DNA of 64,000 nucleotides from Branchiostoma lanceolatum (taxonomy: Eukaryota; Chordata; Leptocardii; Amphioxiformes; Branchiostomatidae): NCBI RefSeq assembly GCF_035083965.1, contig NC_089725.1, positions 26,483,925 to 26,547,924 of the forward strand. The letters are read 5' to 3'. Of the stretch, positions 21,262 to 34,700 are shown piece by piece. Position numbers and translations under genes: made by a program. The notes under the pieces were generated by a model that was given only the letters and a program-made list of their open reading frames with translations, did not search any database and was not told where the DNA came from. Every line of letters begins with the position of its first letter. Position 1 is the first letter of the stretch.

Positions 21262-24200
21262 CTACACTGCCTTCCATGGCTTGCTGTAGTCAGCAGTGTA
21301 CTGCTGGTGAACATCTTCAATCAGGCCTGCCATCTCATTAAACAACTGAGGAAAGAACAATAATTCCCATCAATATCGAACAAAGAATGGAACACGTTGA
21401 TGAAGGTATGAGAAGAACGGAACATATGTTGTGTATATAATGAATAAGCAAGAAGACTAGTGCTCCAAAATTCATCAGTATTTCTTTTTCTAACCACCAG
21501 TAACATTATTCTGCCAGTTTATATAAATCCGCCACTTTGAAACACAGTGGGTTTGAGAGATCTCTAGTGCAGCACCCCCAGGTATGCACAGTCTAGATAT
21601 ACAGGAGTGCATTATACTGGGGGATGTTGGGTTGGAGATTTTTTTGGACTTATCTTTTCAAGGTGGCGGAATTATGTACCCTGGTGGAATTATGCTAGTA
21701 GATGTTACCTCTTACTTAGTACTTGAAATAGAAGAGTCAAAGTGAAGGAGTACAGGTAACACTATTACCTCATCTATCCAGTCTGGGTCCTTCAGACACC
21801 TGTCAATCACCTTGTCATCATCAGGGTCTTCCTCCCCCTCATCTCGCAATAAGGCAAGGCTTTTCTCTGCCTACAGAAAACACATTATATTGCAAGACAG
21901 AAATTTAAGTGGATTTCTTTTGAGGATTCTGTCCTAAATATTTCGCATATGCCTATTCAGATACAAATGACGCTACAAAATATGGAAAGTAAAGCTGTAC
22001 TTGAGGAACAGCTACAAACAGCAAGGGATAAACAAGCACAGCTTGAAATTGTTTACGTTAAACCTCAGTTTAGGGAAGCCCAACCCTGGATCTTAAAAAA
22101 GAAACCATCAAAATAGAACAGTAGAAAGTATGATCCAAATACAAAAGAATAAAACCCTTACCTCAGCCTTACAGGTGTGGAACACCCTGTATCTGAAGTG
22201 GTACAGGCCATGGTACAGTTCCGACCGCTCTTGGCAGAAGCACCCTACATCATAAGACTGTACCGCAGGAACACATGACATTGTCGTGGAAACAAGACAG
22301 GGAAAAATCGAAATATAATATTTGAAATTAATCTTCCTCTGAAAGACACTTTGGGTCCTGCCATGGTGTCAACAATTATACATGTATTGTGAAATAGGTT
22401 TAGTGGCAGCTAAGGGATGGGGAGGGATGTCCCTGTAGCTCAACTGGTAGCAGCCTCAGTTAAGCTACTGGTTCCAATTAGTTGCTAACTGAGAGGCCCG
22501 GTTCAATCCTGGGAAGGGCGTAAAATTGGGGCCCCATGTTCGAGGGGATGCCTCCAGCTGTCCAGCATGTTAAGGGGAAAGGGCTAGCAACTCCTTCCTG
22601 TGAAAATATACCCTGCTACAGAAACAGCAAGAAAACTTGCTGCCCTATGTACCACTACAAGGATCCGAACGAAAACAGACGGGGCATTTCACCTTCTCGT
22701 AGTTGCCAAAGTCGTCATCCTCAAATGTTTCCCTATGGTAGGGTGTTCCCTTCAGGCTGATGGTCTGTGAGATATGATGATCAGGACGGCCACATGCCTG
22801 GAAGAACATCGTAGTCAACATCATTATTTCATGAGGAATTTATGGTTCATTTACAGCCAGGAAGTATCCTCACCCGGAGAGAGAGAGATACCATGGCTAA
22901 GAATGTAGAGATATACACTAACACTGGGCTTTTTAAAACCCAGGTGTGAAGTAAGAAGAAGAAATTTATAGCACGACAATCGTACACAGTACAATATATG
23001 GCAACAACTATTATAGTATTAAACATAGTACAAAACAGAGGTATAGAATAAAACTTAACATCTATCAATAAAACAATAAGGGCTAGCACAAGTCTTTGAT
23101 ATAGTGTTACAATCCAGTGGGGTTAATCGTGAGTTTCGGTATTTTTTCTAATAACAAAGACATTAGTGCCAGAACACAGGTGCACTGACAGTACATTGAA
23201 TATATAGCAGTGACTTGTGGAGTTTTTCTACACACCTGACAGTCCATCCAACGGTGAGAAGAGGGCTGGTTGGAGTAGAAGGGGTGCATTTCAATGGCTT
23301 CCTGTGAGGAAACAGTACACATGTGAAAAACAATCCTCTTCGTGGTGTCGCTGGTTTCGTCAGGTTTGTAAGTTATGTTCAGTGATGGATTTGAAAGATC
23401 TTATGGATACATCTACACTGTTAAAATATCATATATCAGTCCAGAGTTTTGAATGCATACCGAGAAACAGTTCCTGCAAATTCATTCGTGATTCTTAATA
23501 AAATCCAAACATGAACTGTATAATTTGCATAAAGGACAGCAGTGTGAATTCAACTCTTATGTATGAGACATTAGTTATTCCGTTTTTACACACTACAGCA
23601 AATGACTAGCTGGTTTCAATTCTTTCAAATGACAATTGTCAACAGATCAAATAGATCGTTCTGGAGATTATCATTGTACGACACCACAGGAATGATACTT
23701 CCTAGATGTATTATGTAAGGTGAAACAACGTCCACTTCACAGACACTGTCAGTTGTCATCAACGGTTGACCAACTATATAGATGTGTGACGGCCTTACTT
23801 TGAAGCTCCTTCTCCAGGCAGTGCTGAAGACCAGGTTTGTGGCATCCTGTAGTCTGTGCAGCACTTGTGCAACGTTATCTCGGGTGTCGTCTGGAATGTC
23901 TGATCAAATAAGAAAACATGTATGTAAGTTATATTACACATGACATCCAAAGTACCACTTCAATTCCATTGTAAAAATTATACCAGAATTGTTACTTCAT
24001 AATTCAAAAGCAAACACACTAACTTCCATCAAATTTTTTTCTGATTAAGCTGTAATTCAATTTACGCCAAATAGCAGTTACTCAAGCAACTGGATATGAT
24101 TTTGGAAGTCAATTTCCTTGATTGATTTTAAGCCCCATGAAGCCAAGACAAACAAAGCCTTGGTTAGTATGTAGGGCTCGAATCCAGAAAGGATCCATTC

Positions 24201-26603
24201 TGTGAAGAGCCCCCTATCAACAACATCAAAAACTGTACTATTGTTAAGTTCACATCACACTTCCGTAGCAAGGACACAATCTACTGTATATCCTTACCTG
24301 TGTTGAACCTGGCAGTGCGGAGGTACTCCCCTGGGTTGTCCTGTAGGTTGGCACACAGCATCAGCTCCACCCAGCTCTGGAACTGTGTCTTCTTCTCCTG
24401 ATGAACTATCTCCCCCTAACAGATGAGAAAATAGTCATGATAATATACTTAGTAATGTTATCAGTACATCTACTACTGAAATTGGCTGGTAGAAAGGTTT
24501 AATCTAAACATTTAATCATTTTCTCTATCAAAAAAAATTAAAATTGAGTTCACAGGTAAATGCGACATATTCTTTGCATTGTCACCTGGTCAGCTATTTG
24601 AACCATGATTAAATTTTGAACATAAACAAGGTACAATTATGAAATAGCAATGCACAATTGCACATCCATTTGTTTTTTTATTTGTCAATGTTGGATACAC
24701 CTGTGTAGTCCCTTTAGCCGAAAAGGGCCGATTCTTGATTTTTGTCCATTTCTCCATTATTTCCCTGTAAAATTCAAGTCCCAACTGCACATGCCTCGTA
24801 ATACACATTTCACAGTCACATACCACAGAATCTTCATCCTCCTGGACTTCTGGTTCATCCTCCTCCTCATCAGTTTCATCATCAGGAACAATGAAGGAGT
24901 CCTCAGATTCACTGCTGATGACTTCAGTTTCCTTTTCTTCCTCCTTCTCTTCCTCCTCATCTGATTCACACATGCTCTTGTTGATACCTTGAATGTTAAA
25001 AAATAAAGACAGATACATACATGTATAAGCAAGTAACAAAAATCAATCAGGAAAGTGCCATATCCTACTACAGAAGGATCAGTCTATCGAAACCAAACAA
25101 CCAATAAACCAAACACAATGAAACAAAGACAACAATATTCATGCAGACTGTATGACTGAAGGCCCTACTGTGCTAAGGTATGCCTGTAACTTCATGGCTC
25201 TTTCAGGTAACCGCAGCATATTGTTCATCATTGCACCAAAAATAATAGTGCATGCTGCTCAATGTAAAAAAAAGGAAGACTTGTTTGAAAACATAGTAAT
25301 AAGGGACCTGACAGGCTTACAGAAAAAAATAAATGACTTAATATATACCGATACATGTACTACAAAAATGGTTCTGAAAATATCACATAAAAAGGGAACA
25401 TTTCTTTTTTTACTACAAGGAGAATGTTATGAAGAGAAGAAGTTTAGCTAACAGACTACCTTGTTTCTTCCTGTCTCTCTGCCTCTTCAGCCTCTCCAGG
25501 GCTGTCTGCTGCTTGTCCTGTATTGAGGATGTCCTTGCCCGTCTGCTCTTGGATGATTTGTCTTTTCTGTCATCAGAGGATTTGGTTTTGACAGATGCCC
25601 TTCCCTTGTCAGACAGGACTCTTCTTCTGTCAGCACCCTTCCTTACAGCAGCAACATATTTTGGTGATGACTCTTCATCTTTCTCACCTGCACAGTGCTG
25701 GTGGTTGGGCTGGCCATTTCCGACTGAGGTGGCAAGTTCTGAAGTTTCCTGCTTGACATCTGTCTTGTCAGACATTGGTCCTATTTCTTCAGACTTACGT
25801 TCAGACTGGGCACATCCTTCAGTCTTATTCATCTCTGTGCAACCATCGTCTGAGCTGTCACTACTGTCAGGTGCAACAATGATCCTCCTCCTCCTTCTCT
25901 GCTGTCCTTCTTCCTCATCATCTGATGACACCAGCTGGGCTGAGCTTTTCTTCCTTTTCTTGGCCGAGCTACTCACTGCAACATCTTCATCCGATTCTCT
26001 CTTCATGTCTTCAGTGACACGTCTTGACCTGCTTTTAGTTCTCGCCCTGTTCTTGTGCTGTTTTACCTCCTGTGAGGAGTCATCAGATGACGAACTTGCA
26101 TTGGTGGTCTCACTATCATTGATAAAATCATCACTTTCCTCTTCCGATGAAGACACAGCATCATGACCCGATGTGAATCTTTTCTTTGTTGGAGCCCTCT
26201 TGCTTCTGCGAGTTGGAATGCTTCTCCTTACCTTTCTTCTTCTATTATCCTCTGATAAATCAGAATCACTGAGTCCCATCTCATCCCACACAGACCCATC
26301 AGACTCATCGGTGTGTTCACCTCCGGCATCCTCATCTGAAGAATACGCTTCTGCTACATCCTTGTATGAGACTCTTGTGTTCTTTGCAGCTCGAGTGCTT
26401 CTCCGTGTCCTTGGAGTGGTAGATCTTCCATCTCCTTCTCCTCTTCTTCCTCCTCCCCTCATCTTTCGGTCCCCAAAGGTGAGCTGTCTCTGTTCCTGCT
26501 GTGCCTTGCCTTGAAAAGATCTGCTTCTCCTGCATGCAGGAGTTTCACTCCGGTGAGATTTTGCTGTGGAACGCTTTGTTCTGTGGCATGACATTGTCTT
26601 CAT
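21262..26603 (-). CDS. CCDC82-like nuclear protein with DUF4211-type C-terminus, 9 exons
   Basis: A 700-residue protein. Exons in transcript order: 25460-26603, 24701-24987, 24298-24415, 23799-23899, 23236-23301, 22693-22797, 22162-22257, 21769-21870, 21262-21345. All junctions are GT-AG and keep frame. Residues 1-477 are low complexity, with alternating basic (RRSKRAPTKK) and acidic-serine blocks, as in chromatin or nucleolar proteins. The C-terminus (about 478-640) is ordered: QSWVELML, HPFYSNQP, a cysteine cluster WMDCQACGRP, TPYHRETFEDDDF, and CFCQERSELYHGLYHFRYRVF. This Cys-rich, YHxLxHFxYxL pattern matches the DUF4211 region of CCDC82; QSER1 and PRR12 share the domain, but their N-termini differ. 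Molecular function is unknown. The start is the first ATG in frame; a TTG extends it by three codons only. It diverges from RRP15. Confidence 0.75.
22430..22675 (+). mobile_element. tRNA-derived SINE in a CCDC82-like intron
   Basis: The head contains an A-box-like TAGCTCAACTGG and, about 55 bp later, a B box GGTTCAATCCTGGG, the internal promoter of RNA polymerase III. Between them CTCAGTTA and TAACTGAG form a stem. A ~150-bp body follows to near 22675. It lies antisense to the host gene and ends within about 20 bp of the donor site of the exon 22693-22797. The long central stem and the extra body argue against a working tRNA gene. Confidence 0.6.
24064..24095. repeat. Half copy of the palindromic repeat at 7410
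   Basis: The segment CGCCAAATAGCAGTTACTCA and the following GCAACTGGAT agree with the left arm at 7410 with two changes. The right arm is missing. Confidence 0.65.
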
Positions 26604-27988
26604 TGGTGTCAATTATGTTGTGAATCTTGCTGAACTGTTAAGAGTTAACAAGGAGGTTTGGTGTTAACAAACTTCATGCTGTTACATAGTGCTGCATACC
26701 TTAACCCAGGACCTGATCCGGACTGGACCTTATGTTTAGGTTCAAGTCCAAAAAACGTCTGGAAAAAAGTCTGGACTTGAAATAAAAAAAATCTCTCGCT
26801 TATACTCTCTTTTTTGTTTTAAACCATCTTAAACCTTCCTTAGATCGTGAAATTTGCAATGAATAAATATGACAACATTGCTGCTTTTGTGTTTTTAACT
26901 GAAACATTGTGTTTACTACTGACTGCATAGCTCTACTGAATAATTTGCATGAAAGACGTACTAGTATGCCAATATGCAATTTTACGTGCAACCAAATGTA
27001 ACAGGAAAAAAATATTTTAGCACATATATTTCATGGGTTTATGTCCGGACCTGAACCTGAACCTCTGGCTCCGAGTCCGAACTTGAACACGGGTTTAGGT
27101 ACACACAAGGACATTAACGTTACTAGTATATACTGTTATACATTTAAAAAAAGCTAATCATGAGTATCATCTGTATTCACATGGCTTAATACGTTAACAG
27201 ATAATATTTACCAGAATGTTTGTTGACCTTTGTTGGGAGAACGCTAATTTATTCGCAAAAATGGCATAAAGAAAAGGAGAGTAGTGGGAGGGGGGCGAAA
27301 CAGAATTGATCATTCAGCACTGGTCCTAATATTTGTCATGACGAGTAAACGTTAGATTGTAACAGTTACATCCGATATGTGTTTAGTGCCACTGTGTCAG
27401 GATATTGTAGTACTGTATTAGACTACTTATCACCTACAACTGTTGTTAAAACTACCAAGTCTTACCTTCAGATCAGGGAAAAACGCATCCCAATTTCCTG
27501 GGTTCTTCGCGCCAAAACTTAGGGCACTGATTGGCCCAAGCAGTGCATGGCTTTCTAAAGGTCAAAGGTGATCTTCATGCACAAATGTTTTAATACACGT
27601 CGTAAAATTCCCCCTGTTTTCATTATTTTTCTCTGGTGTTGCTATGATATTTCGATCAACTTATCTGCCAATTCACAAATGACTTCAGGTCAATGAAACA
27701 ATTTCCAGACATATACTACTCTACTCTACTCTACTCATATAAAAACACGCTAGGAGGATACCACTTTTTCAAAAGGGGATGAAACTATCAGATTTCTTTC
27801 AGTGATCTTTTTTTAAATAGTACCGTAACAGTCTTTGTATATTGGTAAAAGAAGATTTATTTGTTTTTAGGTAAAAGAAGAAAGCATTTATAACGTTATT
27901 TGCTTTTATCAACCTTGTGAGCTGTAAAACTTCCTATCACGTTTTTATTTTCCCCCTTTAACCTAATGGAATACATAACAGTTTAAAC
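26604..27988. promoter_or_regulatory. Shared divergent promoter region, CCDC82-like / RRP15
   Basis: 1,385 bp separate the two start codons, which face away from each other. At 27506-27517 lies TTCGCGCCAAAA, a good E2F-type site, and 13 bp on at 27530-27534 an inverted CCAAT box (ATTGG). No TATA box was assigned. A (CTACT) pentanucleotide run sits at 27714-27735. The transcription start sites are unknown; the motifs lie 470-480 bp from the RRP15 ATG and about 900 bp from the other. Confidence 0.5.
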
Positions 27989-30900
27989 ATGGCTGCCATG
28001 CAGACGAAAAACATGTTGGGACACAAGAAACAAGCGTTTGTAAACGTTTCGTACGGCTCAGAGGAGGATTCTGGCAGTGATGCTGACGCAAATAGTAACG
28101 AGGATGACGATGGTACTGTTTGTGGAATTAGCAATGTTTTCTACGTTACTCTGCCTGTGTGTTACTCGTTGAATGATCCGGTTAGTAGCGCCCCCCTCCC
28201 CACGCACGTGAACGCAAAACCATTTTCCCCACAGCTTTCCTCGGTACCGCTAGAATCTGTCCACCTCACGGCGAGGTCAGTAATCAAAATATCAGATATT
28301 ATCAGGCCATGGATACGTGCAAGACGAGATGAGGGGATTTAAGTGCTAGTTTAAGACATTAAGACGGTGAAAAGGCCGTCCTCCCAACAGCAAAACTATA
28401 ACTTTTTGATAGTACATGTTCTTTGTACAGGAAGGTACCACCAACATATGGTGATGATGTACAGGGCTTCTAGAATCTACTTAAATATGCCCAAATCCAT
28501 CCTTATCCCATTATCATTATCAATGATAGACCATACTGAAGGTCAAATTGCGGGGTATTCTTCAGTAATTATTACAGTGCAATCATCTCTGTTTAGTCTG
28601 CAGATTTTGTCTTCTATTTTCAGCTCTATGAAAATTATCTATCTTAATACCTGTTATTGGCCTTGATATTGACAGATACAAGCAGCCTCTGTATCTGTAT
28701 CTATATAGCCAATATAACTGCTTGTCGGCGTAACACACCAGCTGCAGCCTACTAGAGTAGAGTAGAGTAGAGTAGAGTAGAGTAGAGTAGAGTAGATTAG
28801 ATTCTTTCAGCCAGGTAGGAAGGTCATCTTCCAATTTAGGCCGCTCTTCCCTTTTCTGGATCTAGTATCAGATCAGGTAGCAACCACTTCTGTGAGTTGG
28901 CGGATCACAAAACTATTGTAACTTTTAAAGCCAAATGAAGTGTTATAGTTCACCAAACACATGCGATCCATTCTGAACAGAGTTACTTTTTACATTAGAT
29001 AAAAGAGTCTGACTATGCTCTACTTGTTGATTTGCCAACAGAGATCAGTGACCATGATGCTGATGGTGAGGACAGTCCCACACAGCCGACAGACCCTACA
29101 GCAGGGAACGCAGGCTGGGCTGATGCCATGGCCAAGATTCTGGGCAAGCAGGTGGCAAGCAACAAGCAGGCACCAATCTTGGTCAAGAACAAAGACTTCG
29201 AGAAAAGGAAAGAAAAAGAAAGGGAAGAGAAAAAAGAACAGACCAAAAAGGTAACTTACTTCTGTTGTTTTCTATACCTTTGCAACAAAATTGGTTGCTT
29301 CTCCATGTATGAATGTGAATAAGAAGTATTTGACAATGCCCAAATAGTTATTTGACAATGCTCAAATAGTTATTATCAAAAAGGTAATTGCTGATCACTA
29401 ATGTCCATGCCAATGTGATAAGTTGCCTCATAATCACTAACTGAAGAATTTAACAATTCAGACTCTGAGAAATATAAAAATGTGGTACTGTCTAGATATA
29501 GGAAGACTTTCTGTGCCTGAGTACAGTGCACTTATGATGCCATCACTTATACATTTATATTTTGTTTTACTAGGCTGGAGTAAAGAGACAATGGGAAGAG
29601 CTGGGCAGAGTGAAACCTGATGTTACAGAGAAGGAAAGGGAAAGGGCCCTGCAAAGAATAGCAACAAGGTGAGACATTATGTGTTTAACACTGTCAATCT
29701 GAGGGCTTGTCATGTTTGGAATGGTTGATATAGAGTTTAGCAGTGCTACAGTAAATTATTGATTGTTTATTTGCCACATATTAAAGATGCAAGTGAAAAC
29801 AATAATAAAATCATAATATAAATGTGCAAGGGAGGCCGAAAGCTTGCAAGCCTATATGCTGGCCAGTGGCCACCCAGGTGACTATGATTATAGCATAAAT
29901 GAAATTAACAAAATTAAGTATTGAATATTGAATAATCAAAATATCAATTCAAAGAATGAAACTAAACATAAGTGAAACTAAACATAGACATAAAGACTAA
30001 CACAAAAGTTATTTAACAACTAATAATACAAAATGAGAGGACACTACAGAATAAGCACTCAGTTTTCTAGACCTATCAGGATCACTCAGGATCATGTTGT
30101 AGCCTACCGGTACTTTTATTATTACAAGATAAAAATGATGCAATCAACAGATCCCTCAAGCATTTTAAGATTATTTCAAAGCACCATTTTTTCTTTCATG
30201 TGACTGTGACCACATGTTTAAAGGAAACACCTTGCCTTGATCAGAATCCTGTACTTGATTGTCTCCAGGATCCCCTTTGATCCGTGAGGTTCATGTTGTT
30301 TTATCCCCATTTCCTGCAGAGGTGTTGTGCAGCTGTTCAACGCTGTTAAGAAGGAACAGAAGACCATCCAGGAAAAACTGCAGGAGGCTGGGCCAACGGA
30401 AAGTAAGAAAGCCAAGGCGATGTCGTCAATCAGCAAAGGCTCGTTTCTGGACAAACTCAAGACAACAATGGCATCAGGTGTGCCCAGTGGGACAGAGAGA
30501 AGAAAGGATAACCCACTTGATAAGGTAAGCGTACACTGGCGTGATGGAACCTGTAGGATTTTTATTAACTCCTGACTTTAAAAAAAATGCACACATGATA
30601 AAATTAGTAGTTTATGATGATTTTGTAGAACTCTTTGCCCACAAGTTCAGCTATCACTTGTTAGTGGTTGCTACACCCAACTCTTGTTTAATGTATTGTC
30701 ACCTATCCATTTGTCAATTCAGGCATTGTTAGACATTTTTCTTCAAACATCTCAGAACCAATTTGTTGTATATGTTTACCAAACCTTTTTCCCTGATTGC
30801 TGCCTTGACAGTTTGAGCCTGTGCAGAAAAGAAGATAACCACATTTAGGCAATCCTGACATTGATGTAGTCCGTCTGTTGCTAATTTGTCATTAGGGCTT

Positions 30901-31756
30901 GATAAACATTTGCTTTACACCTGGCTGGTGTAATGGCTTGTTCACAAGGAGGGCCACAATTTTCAGAATGTGTTTAGTCTATAAATCGCATCAGTGGTCA
31001 ATTGGTACAATGTGTTGTCTCAACAGGTGCAGCACAGGTGGTCTTTTTATCTGTAACATGGGGTCGCTAGCGTTCTCTCTATTTTTAACAAATCGGCACA
31101 CAACTATCACACATTCAACTCAAATAAAAAGAAAAACAATACAAATTCATATTTATAAAAAGATCCTGTTATCGCTTAACTAACATAGCAAACCTGAAGT
31201 ATATGTAGCACAAATACTTAACTCTAGTTTGTATTGCATTCACAGTAAACTGCCAGACAGATTTATTTTCATTCACTCACTCACACCGGTAAGGTCCCCT
31301 ACTATTTTTTGATAAGTTTGGTGGGATTTTTTGTGTGCTTAAGGTGTGGCTCTCCTCAAACACGGGACCTCCATTTAATGTCTTATCTGAGGAATGTCCC
31401 TAACCAAAGCCAGGTACTCACATCTGAGTGAATTGCAGATATTCGGGTAAAGTGCCTTTCCAAAGCACATAACGTCAGTGGGGCATGTCTGGGGATTCAA
31501 ACCCAGGATTCGAACCCAGGATCTCTTGGTTCTGGGCTAAACACTCTGCCATTACCCCATGTGACACCACAGGCCTAAGCTTCACCATGTTTTTTTTCAG
31601 GGGAAGGCGGTGGACAAAGATGAGCCATCCTGGAAGATTTTGCGAGATGATTATATGATGGGTTCCAACATGAAGGACTGGGACAAGGAAAGTGATGAAG
31701 AAGAAGAGGAGGGGAGGAGTAGAGATGATGACTTATCCAGTGGGTCTGAGGACTGA
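27989..31756 (+). CDS. RRP15: Ribosomal RNA processing protein 15, 5 exons
   Basis: A 262-residue nucleolar protein needed for large-subunit (27S/28S) pre-rRNA processing. Exons: 27989-28112, 29042-29250, 29574-29668, 30320-30524, 31601-31756. All junctions are GT-AG and in frame. The acidic N-terminus (SEEDSGSDAD) leads into the RRP15 domain: GWADAMAKILGK, PILVKNK, a basic coiled-coil stretch, GRVKPDVTEKERERALQRIATR, GVVQLFNAVKKEQK, then WKILRDDYMMGSNMKDWDKESD near the end. These blocks match human RRP15 (282 residues) in order. The protein ends in an acidic serine tail. Its strand and position next to TGFB (12 kb downstream, same strand) repeat the human RRP15-TGFB2 order. No obvious AATAAA lies close to the stop. 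Confidence 0.93.
28686..28748. repeat. Dispersed repeat copy 2, RRP15 intron 1
   Basis: Partner of 17071-17130: TGTATCTGTATCTATA, AGCC, TATAAC and GTAACACACCAGCT in the same order. It is directly followed by a pentanucleotide microsatellite. Confidence 0.6.
28754..28795. repeat. (AGAGT)n microsatellite, about 8 copies
   Basis: Near-perfect AGAGT pentamers in RRP15 intron 1. A shorter run of the complementary sequence (CTACT/ACTCT) lies at 27714-27735 before exon 1. Confidence 0.9.
31262..31571 (-). mobile_element. tRNA-derived SINE in RRP15 intron 4
   Basis: Read on the minus strand, the head has an A-box-like GGTAATGGCAGAGTG and a B box GGGTTCGAATCC. A central block follows with AAAGGCACTTTACC, CACTCAGATGTGAGTACCTGGC and TTAGGGA. 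This block is of the kind shared by several deuterostome and coral SINE families. It ends near an AATAAATC tail. It lies antisense to RRP15, about 30 bp before exon 5. The head resembles a tRNA, but the B box is duplicated (GAATCCTGGGTTTGAATCC) and the body is long, so it is a SINE. Confidence 0.7.
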
Positions 31757-34700
31757 GTCATGAAATGTTAATCTTCCAAATATGGATGAATTGCAAAGCT
31801 TGTATGGACCACATTTGACTGTGACACAGTGGTGTAATATACTTGGATAATATACCAATTGAAGGTATAAAACCTAGAATCTATATACAACAGTGCCCCA
31901 AAAACCTAGTCACAGTATCACACACCTTTTGTAAATGATAAACAAAATGTCATATTTTTGTACAACTTTTCTGTGTAACAATCATAACTTCTTCAATAAT
32001 CTCAAACACATTTCTTAATTAATCAATGGGTCAGCCTACATAATACTATGCATTGTTCTCTACAATAGGTAGAATACATAGAACAGTGTGCATCAAACTT
32101 TGGTTCAGGTTCCATAACATAAGAGCCCTGTCTATCAAAGTCAAGTTGAGGTGCTCCCCGGTGACAAATTGCTGCAGAACTTGACCCTTGCCCTGCCCTC
32201 CCATGTTGAGACCAGCCCAGACCACACACCGTCTGCGTGACCTACTCTGAGGAAGCAACAACCCCCTCCTGTTTTCCTCTCCACTTCCTTTAAGGATAAC
32301 CAAGGCTTGCTTGTTTTCCTGTAGTACATTTCCTTTTGATATGAACATGTCAATATTTCCACAACTACTGTGCATGTGGTAAGTTCTTCCACTTGAGATT
32401 TGTGTAAAGCCTTTGTGTAAAGCCTTAGTTTAGATAGAATTATGGAAGCAACTTTATGATAAGTTCAGTACATAACTAGGAATTGTGGAGATATTGCACT
32501 CTATTATACTGTATCTTATCATTCCACTTGTCAAGTAGTCTGCACAGTTAGACTTTCTTAATCTAGCAAAACCTTATTTTTCAATCAGAGAATTCAAGCA
32601 GCTTATGTATTGTTGAAATGTAAATGGAGACTTAGAAGCTGCTTCTCTAGGATGCATCTCAATAGATGAGGAATAGTGATGATGACTCAAATATTTTAGA
32701 TCTATGTTTAGATTATTGTCAAATATCAAGTGACTCATGACATAAATTACATCTTAAAATCTGTGTAACTGTTGTTTCTTGTTATTCATAAATGATTTTT
32801 GTAATTGAACAGTACACTTGCCACAGTTTTATGTGAAGCAACCTAAAAATGACATATACAGAAATGATGTGGGATTTGGGCTCAAAGCTCAACTACATTT
32901 AGTGATGTGTGATTTTCAGGTATAAGGTAAACCTCGGCCACCTGCATGTCACCATGAAATACAGCTTCATTTTCTGGTGCTAATTACATATGCTCTCATT
33001 CCATCTATGTTACCTAGTCTTTAATCCCTGAAAAGCCTCACCTTCTGCTAATGACCTAACCAGGCTCTCCTGTGAGGCCACCTCTACAGGAACACACACA
33101 GAGTTCCTGTGTGGTACCACCACAAACGAACCATCTCTCCATCAAGGAAATGATTAGTCATTGCCTGCCAATCATTTTTACCGACCCACCAATGGGGTTA
33201 TTGTGAGGTCAATTTGATTACAGATAAAGCGGATTTAAGTGTCAACCAGCTGGAAAGGGATCTATAGAGTACATACTCAGCATTCCTAAAGATCCAGGTT
33301 GTTCAGGTAAACTGTGAACCTTTGTTTTCACTACAGGAAATGCCATTGATGAATTCCTCTAGATAACGCAGTGTTCATTGGGAACAATGGTTATTTGTTA
33401 CATTAGATGTTGTTCCCACATCAGATGTACTCAGGGACTGTTTACAGTACTAAAACAATGGAAATAGTTGAAATGTTGAGGTCTGTGGCAAAAGAAAGAA
33501 CATTGATAGGCAGGGGTATGTAATTGTCAACAGAGTACATGTGTGTGGGCTTGCACTTTAATATCACAATAGAAAAGATTATGATCTGTTTTCAGACTGT
33601 TGTCTTGCTCTACCTTTTTAATTCTATAGCCTAAGACAGGCAGTGCTGAAACAATGGAAAAAGTTGAAATGTTGAGGTCTGTGGCAAAAGAAAGAACATG
33701 ATAGGCAGGGGTATGAAGTTGTACATGTGTGTGGGCTTTAACTTTAAAATACAAATCGATAAGATCACATCTGTTTTCAGACTGTTGTCTGGGTCTTGAA
33801 CGTGTTCTCTTGCTCTTGAACTTCACTGTTGCCTTCCTCATTATGCCTATCTTGCCCCCCAACGACCAAGAGGTCTAGCGTAGGTCTTGCTCTAGCTTTT
33901 AGATCGACATTGAGATGTTTCTTAGAACAACGTACAGACTTTTCTGTGCCCGCTGTGTACCTGATGGATATGTGCCCCAAGGCTGACCCCGTGTCCATCA
34001 CCCACCCACCTGTTCCTGGCAGGAAGTCTTAGCAACCGCGTCGTCATGGTAACCGGTGTGCGGACGATGAAGCAGTCAGGGGGAGGGAGGCGCACGACAC
34101 AGGGGCATGTGTTAATACATTTATGGTGCTGCAACACGCGAGGAAGTGCCATAATGCATCAGTGTGCTCACAAACAGCTGTAGGTTGTTGTTGAGATTGA
34201 CTTTAACAAGGATGTCAATTTGGCGGGAAATAAGGCCATGTACGACTTTATCCAGGGTTGAGACGAGGCATTGTTTAAAAGGTTGTTTGTGTCTGGTCCG
34301 ATTGTTTTACGTGGACGTGGCCAGGCCGTTCGCGTTAGGGGTAGACTAGACCGCGGGGAGGTTGCTGCTGAGTCAAGACTGTTGTAAATATGCTTTTTGT
34401 TAGAGATGTCAGCAGCACCTGCCTCTACCCTGAAGTCGTTACAGGAGTGAGGAAAGAACAGCCACCTTCATGATCGGATACGTGCAGCCAAGGGCGCGGA
34501 CTCCGAACTGATATGCCTTTCTTTCCGTTTGCTCCAAAGAATCTAATACATTCAACACCATGAATAAATTCCCTTACATTCTGGAAGGAGATGATAACCC
34601 TTACTCTGTACAAATAGGTAAATACATGAAAGAATGTTTAGACCTTAGAATCAGTAGTATGTAAGCGATACGTTAAACTCAACATGTTGATCAATTGATA

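Noticed and set aside
22162..22252. Alternative acceptor for the CCDC82-like exon at GATGTAG|GG
   Set aside because: It would put the exon out of frame after a phase-0 donor. The acceptor GTACAG at 22258-22259 keeps frame and adds SYDVG, which fits the family.
22425..22520. A genuine tRNA gene
   Set aside because: The A and B boxes are present, but the anticodon-arm region is a long stem and the sequence runs on into a ~150-bp body, which fits a SINE.
25429..26166. A 245-codon plus-strand open frame
   Set aside because: It is the antisense of the Ser/Asp/Glu-rich first exon of the CCDC82-like gene, giving Leu/Ser-rich low complexity.
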